Positions 1 to 4,424 of a stretch of DNA of 7,590 bases are shown piece after piece (the first letter of the stretch is position 1; every line of letters begins with the position of its first letter). The translations under genes and the position numbers were made by a program. The DNA comes from Oscillospiraceae bacterium (GTDB lineage: Bacteria > Bacillota > Clostridia > Oscillospirales > Ruminococcaceae): contig JAQXNQ010000101.1 of assembly GCA_029098085.1 (NCBI GenBank), positions 1-7,590 on the forward strand, read 5' to 3'. The notes beneath the pieces are model-generated. The model did not search any database. It had not been told where the DNA came from and was given only the letters and a program-made list of their open reading frames with translations.

Positions 1-899
1 CTCCAGGGGCGCAGCAGACTGAAATACCGCACGCCGCTGCCAATATAGTCCCGTTCGTAGCGGTTGAAGTCCTCCTCGAACTGGAAGCTCTTGGAGTACT
101 GGTGGTTGACACTGCTGCCGGCCACGGTGGACTCATTGGCACTGGATTCGTTGGACAGCACCACATATTTCTTCCCGTACACTGCCGCCATCAGTACCCC
201 GGAAAAAGCCACCAGCGCCGAAAAAGGTGTGTGGCCGTTGAGATAGCCCAACTTGTTCAGCTCCAGCATGTTGGGATCCAGCGTCCGGTGAACGCCGACA
301 ATCTGCTCCTGCCCATACCCGGCCAGCTCTGCCGACTTCAGGGTGGCGCCCCGGGGATTCATCATATAGCAGCAGTTGTCCGCCCGGCTGCCTTTCAGCA
401 GCTCCAGCGTCACGATGGAGTCCTTGCCGCCGCCCACGGGAATCATGCTGCCGTGCAGAGGAAGAGAGGCGCTGCCTGCCGGAATCCGCTCTCCCTCCGG
501 ACGGATCTCCATGAAATCCTCCAGATGGGCGTCAATGCCGTTTTTGTAGAAAAACTCCCCCAGGCCGGATAGATACTGCTGCTTCCACCAGAGGCACTGC
601 TCCTCAGTCAGGCCGCCGCAGCGGATCCGTACCAGCGGCGGGCAGGCGATTTTCCAGTAGCTGATCAGCTCCACCAGCCCCAGAGAAAACACCAGATTCC
701 GGAAAACCGGATCCGACGGACGCAGCACCGGCTGCTCCGGCATGGGAAGGGTCCACCGGGGAGCGAAATCCCGCAGTCCCGGCACCGAAAAACGGAAGGT
801 CAGCGTGACCTGACCGGGAGACTCCTCAATCTCATACCGCTCATAAATAAATTCCGGATACTGCTCCCGGAAGGCTTCATATTTTCCCAAAACGACCAT
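1..899 (-). CDS. murL: MurL-like UDP-MurNAc-L-Ala-L-Glu epimerase, 3' end cut by window edge
   Basis: The ATG at 899 opens a frame of 299 codons that runs off the left edge without a stop. GGGAG lies about six bases upstream, and the frame meets a stop further upstream with no other ATG, so this start is firm. The product resembles MurL, the ATP-dependent cytoplasmic enzyme known from Xanthomonas that epimerises the terminal L-Glu of UDP-MurNAc-L-Ala-L-Glu to D-Glu, replacing glutamate racemase in peptidoglycan precursor synthesis. Visible family marks are SGLGEFFYKNGID (residues 111-123), the glycine-rich PVGGGKDS loop (154-161, likely nucleotide binding), LNGHTPFSA (220-228), LSNESSANES (248-257) and VNHQYSKSFQFEEDF (264-278). 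MurL proteins are about 450 residues, so roughly a third is missing. It has its own promoter and sits downstream of the tRNA terminator. The family call rests on remembered motifs; catalytic activity in this organism is inference. Confidence 0.75.
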   Translation of the reverse strand, partial: MVVLGKYEAFREQYPEFIYERYEIEESPGQVTLTFRFSVPGLRDFAPRWTLPMPEQPVLRPSDPVFRNLVFSLGLVELISYWKIACPPLVRIRCGGLTEEQCLWWKQQYLSGLGEFFYKNGIDAHLEDFMEIRPEGERIPAGSASLPLHGSMIPVGGGKDSIVTLELLKGSRADNCCYMMNPRGATLKSAELAGYGQEQIVGVHRTLDPNMLELNKLGYLNGHTPFSALVAFSGVLMAAVYGKKYVVLSNESSANESTVAGSSVNHQYSKSFQFEEDFNRYERDYIGSGVRYFSLLRPW

Positions 900-982
900 T
901 CCTTTCTCCCGGCAAATACGGTTCTGCGGACGCGCTCCACAGAGAGCCTTTTCAGCACGCGGACAGACCTGTGGATAGTTTG

Positions 983-1011
983 ATTATAGCAGACCCGAAA
1001 CCGGTTGACAA
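983..1011 (-). promoter_or_regulatory. Sigma-A-type promoter of the murL-like gene
   Basis: Read on the minus strand, TTGTCA (1011-1006) and a perfect TATAAT (988-983) are separated by exactly 17 bases. Transcription would start near 976, giving a leader of about 77 bases before the ATG at 899. The promoter lies just past the tRNA terminator, so the murL-like gene is probably transcribed on its own rather than by read-through. I saw no convincing operator or riboswitch in the leader. Confidence 0.8.
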
Positions 1012-1020
1012 CAAAACTCT

Positions 1021-1065
1021 GCCGAAAAACAGAAAAAGACTGCCCCACGTTTGCAGGACAGTCTT
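1021..1065 (-). terminator. Intrinsic terminator of the tRNA-Met/tRNA-Glu transcript
   Basis: On the minus strand an inverted repeat pairs 1065-1056 (AAGACTGTCC) with 1045-1036 (GGGCAGTCTT): ten base pairs including one G-T, with a loop of about ten bases. It is followed at once by a T-rich run, TTTTTCTGTTTTT. The stem starts one base after the CCA end of tRNA-Glu, so little 3' trailer would remain to be trimmed. Confidence 0.92.
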
Positions 1066-1066
1066 C

Positions 1067-1141
1067 TGGTGACCCGTGCGAGAATCGAACTCGCGTTACA
1101 GCCGTGAAAGGGCCGTGTCTTAACCTCTTGACCAACGGGCC
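1067..1141 (-). tRNA. tRNA-Glu (anticodon TTC)
   Basis: The 75-base gene folds as a standard cloverleaf. The acceptor stem is GGCCCGT/ACGGGTC, followed by A73 and an encoded CCA. The anticodon stem is CGGCC/GGCTG (one G-T pair) around the loop CTTTCAC, giving anticodon TTC. The T arm is GCGAG-TTCGAAT-CTCGC, fully paired. It closely matches Bacillus tRNA-Glu from memory. It decodes GAA and GAG. It lies two bases after tRNA-Met in the same transcript and directly before the terminator. Confidence 0.97.
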
Positions 1142-1143
1142 GA

Positions 1144-1220
1144 TGGTAGCGGTAACTGGATTCGAACCGGTGACACTTCGGGTATGAACCGAATGCTCTA
1201 GCCAACTGAGCTATACCGCC
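1144..1220 (-). tRNA. tRNA-Met (anticodon CAT), elongator type
   Basis: The 77-base gene folds as a cloverleaf with acceptor GGCGGTA/TACCGCT (a terminal G1-T72 pair, as in Bacillus elongator tRNA-Met), then A73 and an encoded CCA. The anticodon stem TTCGG/CCGAA surrounds the loop TTCATAC, giving CAT. The elongator assignment rests on the overall match to Bacillus elongator tRNA-Met and on the absence of the unpaired position 1 and the three G-C anticodon-stem pairs of initiator tRNA. A CAT anticodon can also be tRNA-Ile2 after lysidine modification, which fits this sequence less well. The T stem ACCGG/CCAGT has one C51-A63 mismatch. Confidence 0.93.
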
Positions 1221-1261
1221 ATTTTCCACTCCTGTCGATTGACGCGGCAGGAACGTATATT

Positions 1262-1290
1262 ATATTATCACAGACAAGGCTTCTTGTCAA
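1262..1290 (-). promoter_or_regulatory. Sigma-A-type promoter of the tRNA-Met/tRNA-Glu unit
   Basis: On the minus strand a perfect TTGACA (1290-1285) is followed after 17 bases by TAATAT (1267-1262). An overlapping TATAAT (1264-1259) would need a 20-base spacer and is less likely. The predicted start is near 1255, about 35 bases before tRNA-Met, leaving a short 5' leader for RNase P to remove. Confidence 0.85.
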
Positions 1291-1294
1291 TAGA

Positions 1295-1321
1295 TTTCTG
1301 AAATTTTCTGAAAGTTTTTTT
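1295..1321 (-). promoter_or_regulatory. Probable UP element with two phased TTTCAGAAA repeats
   Basis: Directly upstream of the tRNA -35 box the minus strand has an A7 run (1321-1315) and then two copies of TTTCAGAAA (1313-1305 and 1303-1295), exactly 10 bases apart and ending four bases before the -35 hexamer. An AT-rich, helically phased block at about -40 to -65 is what an UP element, bound by the RNA polymerase alpha C-terminal domain, looks like at strong stable-RNA promoters. Each copy is also a small inverted repeat (TTTC-A-GAAA), so an operator is possible. The role is inference from position and composition. Confidence 0.5.
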
Positions 1322-1373
1322 AGCGGCAAAACAGCCGCTTCCGCTGCCGCCGATAAAGCTGGCAGCAGCGGAA
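1322..1373 (-). terminator. Tandem GC-rich hairpins after the GNAT gene, possible terminator
   Basis: Twelve bases after the stop of the acetyltransferase gene, on the minus strand, a stem of 13 pairs (1373-1361 with 1351-1339, one G-T, nine-base loop) is followed by a second stem of six pairs (1339-1334 with 1327-1322, loop TGTTTT). The two share base 1339. There is no proper T run after either stem: only TTTT inside the second loop, and the second stem is followed by A7. The position at the end of an operon suggests termination or protection of the mRNA 3' end, but it is not a textbook intrinsic terminator. Confidence 0.5.
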
Positions 1374-1385
1374 AGAACGGATCTG

Positions 1386-2519
1386 TCAAACGTCGTCACA
1401 GCCCGGCAGATACAGCGGAATGGGCAGCCAGCTGCGGGTCTCAGAGGTCTGCACCTGTCCGCCGAACTGTCCGAAGGGAGAAAACAGCCAGCACATCATC
1501 TGCAGATGGGGCAGCGCAATCAGCGGCTTGTCCTCCGTTTCGGTGACGGTAACCCTCCCCTGCTGCACCTCAATGGCGTAGCGGCCCTTTTCGGTCACCT
1601 CCAGGACCAGCCGTCCGTCGGCCAGCGGAGTGTTCATCCCTTTAAGGGTCAGGAAGGCCTCGATCACCCTGGGATAGTCCAGCACATTGAAGCTGGGAGA
1701 AGAATCGCAGGACGCCGATTCGGCGATCAGGTTCAGCGCATGGATCAGGCCGGTCTGATGGGGAAAGGCAAAGACGGAGAAGGGCATGGCCATCTCCTCG
1801 CAGAGCTTCATGGCCACGTTGGCGGAGAAGCTGTACTCCTTCAGAAACAGCTCGCTGACATAGCCGCTTTTATCCCCTTTGTGCATCGAGCAGAAGCCCA
1901 GAAACTCACCCCGGAGCAGGATCACATACCCGGTGCCGGCGCCGGTCTGCAGCGTCGCGCAAAAATTCTCCGGACGGCGGACGGCCGCCATGGGCTGGCT
2001 TTCCCAGAGCTGCACGCAGTCCCGCAGGTACTCCTTGTTGTCCCCCAGAGGAAGCAGCTGCACCTCGTCGCTGGGAATGTGCTTCAGCTGCCGCCGGACC
2101 ACCGGATTCAGACCAAAGCAGAAAGCCGTGCCGCATTTGGTAAAGCCGAAATGCTCGTACCGCTGCCGGCGTCCGCCCAGCACCATCAGGGCGGCGCCCT
2201 CCTGCTCCGCCTCCTGCAGCGCATTGGCCATCAGCAGCTTCATATACCCCTTGCTGCGGGCATAGGGATGCACCGACACGGTACCGATCCCCCGGACGGG
2301 AATTGTCCTGCCGGCCACCTGCAGCGTAATGGGAAAGCTGCCCACCATGGCCTTGATCCGACCGTCCTCCCAGACGAGATGATGCTCCTTGGCCATATGG
2401 GGGCGATCCTCGTACAGCTTGGGCTGGATTGCCCTGAAATCCTCGCCGAAGACCATATTGCCGAAATCGATGATGTCGGCATAATCCTCGGGACGGCCCT
2501 TAGTCACGTTTACGTTCAT
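1386..2519 (-). CDS. GNAT family N-acetyltransferase, Eis-like, with SCP2-like C-terminal region
   Basis: The ATG at 2519 lies two bases after the rsmA stop, with AGGAG eight bases upstream inside the end of rsmA. The frame is open upstream to 2900, but that part overlaps rsmA and reads as non-genuine sequence. The product has 377 residues. An N-terminal GNAT domain includes VRGIGTVSVHPYARSKGYMKLLM (split here as 75-87 and 88-97), holding the acetyl-CoA pyrophosphate-binding R/Q-x-x-G type loop (R88-x-x-G91), then RYEHFGF (120-126), whose Tyr121 probably corresponds to the general-acid Tyr of mycobacterial Eis. The middle is a second GNAT-like half, and about 285-345 resembles the SCP2-like domain of the Eis group; the length also fits Eis (about 400). 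Members transfer acetyl from acetyl-CoA to amines, in some cases aminoglycosides. The substrate cannot be predicted here. Tight coupling to rsmA suggests co-expression, not a shared pathway. Confidence 0.82.
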   Translation of the reverse strand: MNVNVTKGRPEDYADIIDFGNMVFGEDFRAIQPKLYEDRPHMAKEHHLVWEDGRIKAMVGSFPITLQVAGRTIPVRGIGTVSVHPYARSKGYMKLLMANALQEAEQEGAALMVLGGRRQRYEHFGFTKCGTAFCFGLNPVVRRQLKHIPSDEVQLLPLGDNKEYLRDCVQLWESQPMAAVRRPENFCATLQTGAGTGYVILLRGEFLGFCSMHKGDKSGYVSELFLKEYSFSANVAMKLCEEMAMPFSVFAFPHQTGLIHALNLIAESASCDSSPSFNVLDYPRVIEAFLTLKGMNTPLADGRLVLEVTEKGRYAIEVQQGRVTVTETEDKPLIALPHLQMMCWLFSPFGQFGGQVQTSETRSWLPIPLYLPGCDDV

Positions 2520-2521
2520 CT

Positions 2522-3403
2522 TCACTTCTCCTTCTGTACAGGGATCATTTCCTCTCCCAGCGTCTGAGAAAGGGCAATCAGCTGCTCCAGCGACAGTTCC
2601 TCCGCCCGGGCCGTGGTCTTGACGCCGATCTGCTCCAGCGCCCCGGCGATGACGGGCTTCCCGAGCCCCAAAGAGGAGGAAAGGGTATTCTGCAGCGTTT
2701 TGCGCCGCTGGGAAAAAGCACCCCGCACCAGCGCAAACAGCCGTTTTTCCGCCTCCCCTTCCAGAGGAAGCTCTTTTTTGATGTCCAGCCGGATCACGGC
2801 GGAGTCCACATTGGGCGGCGGCATGAAGCTGCCCCGGCTGACGGGAAACAGGGTTTTGGGGGTGCTGTAATACCGCACCGCTGCCGTCACCGCGCCGCAT
2901 TCCCGGGACGGCATGGGCGCGCAGAGCCGGTCGGCTGCTTCCTTCTGCACCATGACCGTGATGGCCTTGATGGGGAGCCGCTGCTCCAGCAGCGCCATGA
3001 GAATGGGCGAAGTGATGTAGTAGGGAAGATTGGCGCAGACCACCACCTCCATGCCGGAAAACTCCCGCTCAAACAAGGCCGGCAGATCCACCTTCAGAAT
3101 ATCCTCGTTGAGCACCGTCAGGTTGTGGTGCTCCTGCAGGGTATAGGCCAGCACCGGAAGCAGCCGGCTGTCCAGCTCCACCGCCACCACCTTTCTGGCC
3201 CGCAGGGCCAGCTCATGGGTCAGCACGCCGAAGCCGGTGCCGATCTCCAGCACGCCGGTCTCTTTATCGGCGCCGCCCATTTCGGCGATTCTGGGGCAGA
3301 CGCTGGGATTCACCAGAAAATTCTGCCCCAGAGACTTGGAAAACGAAAAGCCGAACCGCTCCATGATGTCCCGGATCACTGAAATGTTTGAAAGATTTTC
3401 CAC
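2522..3403 (-). CDS. rsmA: 16S rRNA adenine(1518/1519)-N6 dimethyltransferase
   Basis: RsmA (KsgA) uses S-adenosylmethionine to dimethylate two adjacent adenines in the 3'-terminal hairpin of 16S rRNA, late in 30S assembly. The 293-residue product is of normal length. It shows FSKSLGQNFLVNPSV (21-35), SAM motif I LEIGTGFG (52-59), the acidic VELD (75-78) that holds the ribose, NEDIL (99-103), catalytic NLPYYI (125-130), FMPPPNVDSAV (193-203) and QRRKTLQN (232-239). The start is taken as GTG at 3403, with GGAAGG seven bases upstream; the residues it adds (MENLSNISVI) resemble the N terminus of clostridial homologues. The alternative is the ATG at residue 14. It begins 14 bases after the stop of the deacetylase-like gene and ends two bases before the acetyltransferase ATG. 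Loss of RsmA is known to give kasugamycin resistance. Confidence 0.97.
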   Translation of the reverse strand: MENLSNISVIRDIMERFGFSFSKSLGQNFLVNPSVCPRIAEMGGADKETGVLEIGTGFGVLTHELALRARKVVAVELDSRLLPVLAYTLQEHHNLTVLNEDILKVDLPALFEREFSGMEVVVCANLPYYITSPILMALLEQRLPIKAITVMVQKEAADRLCAPMPSRECGAVTAAVRYYSTPKTLFPVSRGSFMPPPNVDSAVIRLDIKKELPLEGEAEKRLFALVRGAFSQRRKTLQNTLSSSLGLGKPVIAGALEQIGVKTTARAEELSLEQLIALSQTLGEEMIPVQKEK

Positions 3404-3417
3404 GTCCCGTCCTTCCC

Positions 3418-4365
3418 TCAGGCCAGTGGTTCCTCCAGCCCGATTTGTCCAAAGAATTCTTCCGCTGTCTGCTCCGGCTCCCGCACCGTAAAGGGAATGC
3501 CGAACAGACTGTTTTTATCGCTGATGCGGGCAATGCCCTCCCCCTCTGACAGGGTCATCAGAAAGCCCAGGTCTTTGAGAACCGCTTCGCTCTCTTCGCT
3601 TTTTTCTCCAAAAGGATAACAGAAAACCGACGCGTCGTGGGAAAGCTCCTCGTTCATCCGGTTCTGCAGCGTCAAAAGATCATCGGCGAGAAAGGCACGG
3701 TAGGTTTCAAAACCTTCCTTCCGCAGCATCGAAACGCCCCGGCGGCCGCTGCTTCCCTTTTCCTGCCGCAGGTCATAGCTGCCGCTGACCAGCTCCACCA
3801 GCGGCGACTGATCCAGCAGCCGGATCTCGTTCCAGCTGAGACGGGCGTCCTCCTCTTTTTTGGGCACCTGAGCGGAATACAGATCCGCATCGCTGCCGCA
3901 GATGACGGCGGCGGCTTTGGCGCTTTGCTCCTCCAGCAGCGGCAGCACGGCGGTCAGAATGGTCTCCCAGCTGCCGTCGAACAGCAGCAGCACCGGCTTT
4001 TCCGACAGCTGCTCCAGCCCCCGGGCAAAGCCGATCACATCGCTGCAGCTGACCGTTTCACAGCGGTGATCCGCCAGCCAGGCCAGATCCTGCCGCAGCA
4101 TGTCGGCGGAGACCGTCCGTTTTCCGCCCTTCTCCCCATCGGTCAGCACCTGGCTGTAGCAGATGACAGGCAGGGCCTTCCCTTCCTGTGCCGGAACAGA
4201 AGCGGGCACTGCCTTTCTGCGGGGGATGCTCTCTGCCGCCAGGCAGACCCCCAATGTCAAAGCAGTGCCCAGCAATACAGTCAGGACCTTATGCCGCCGG
4301 TGGGATGGCCGGCCTTTGTGTTCTGCCGGCCGGGGAATCCTCAACCGGGTGATCAGCAGCTTCAT
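3418..4365 (-). CDS. Membrane-anchored polysaccharide-deacetylase-like (NodB-fold) protein, active site degenerate
   Basis: The ATG at 4365 has AAGGAG ten bases upstream. The 315-residue product has a basic N terminus (about residues 1-26), one hydrophobic segment (27-44) without a lipobox (the Cys is preceded by LGV), then an extracytoplasmic domain. Its layout follows the clostridial polysaccharide deacetylases that remove acetyl groups from cell-envelope sugars: PVICYS (66-71, usually PVLMYH), a helix with QDLAWL (92-97), KPVLLLFDGSW (123-133, usually ending FDDGY), LSWNEIRLL (176-184), ELVSGSYDLR (191-200, usually xxxxHTYDxH) and FCYPFGE (248-254). The Asp-His-His metal ligands are therefore Gly131, Gly195 and Arg200, and the YH histidine is Ser71; only Asp130 remains. 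The scaffold and the YPFG motif persist and the frame is intact. I infer an inactive fold kept for binding or structure, not a working deacetylase. It lies between gyrA and rsmA. Confidence 0.8.
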   Translation of the reverse strand: MKLLITRLRIPRPAEHKGRPSHRRHKVLTVLLGTALTLGVCLAAESIPRRKAVPASVPAQEGKALPVICYSQVLTDGEKGGKRTVSADMLRQDLAWLADHRCETVSCSDVIGFARGLEQLSEKPVLLLFDGSWETILTAVLPLLEEQSAKAAAVICGSDADLYSAQVPKKEEDARLSWNEIRLLDQSPLVELVSGSYDLRQEKGSSGRRGVSMLRKEGFETYRAFLADDLLTLQNRMNEELSHDASVFCYPFGEKSEESEAVLKDLGFLMTLSEGEGIARISDKNSLFGIPFTVREPEQTAEEFFGQIGLEEPLA

Positions 4366-4424
4366 TCCGGTTTCACTCCTTTTCCAAAAAGGCTATGAAA
4401 CAGGATATGAAGCCGGATCAAAGG

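Noticed and set aside
970..978. A near-match to the DnaA box (CTATCCACA on the minus strand, 8 of 9) at the start of the murL transcript.
   Set aside because: A single copy with one mismatch is expected about once or twice in a window of this size by chance; there is no cluster.
1005..1010. TTGACA on the plus strand as the -35 box of a rightward promoter.
   Set aside because: No usable -10 element follows at 16-18 bases; the sequence is explained by the minus-strand murL promoter.
800..1389. Short open frames crossing the tRNA genes, their promoters and the murL start.
   Set aside because: They overlap two clear tRNAs, a terminator and promoters, and resemble no protein family.
1506..2567. 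A 353-codon open frame on the plus strand, opposite the GNAT gene.
   Set aside because: Same shadow effect; no recognisable domain, no ribosome binding site that stands out, and it crosses a gene boundary of the real operon.
2520..2900. N-terminal extension of the GNAT frame up to an ATG at 2900.
   Set aside because: It lies wholly within rsmA in another frame. The ATG at 2519 has a good ribosome binding site and starts the GNAT domain properly.
4385..4424. Possible terminator between gyrA and the deacetylase-like gene (GGCT/AGCC followed by T5 on the minus strand).
   Set aside because: The stem is only four pairs around a 16-base loop; the repeats inside (TTCATA twice) are direct, not inverted.
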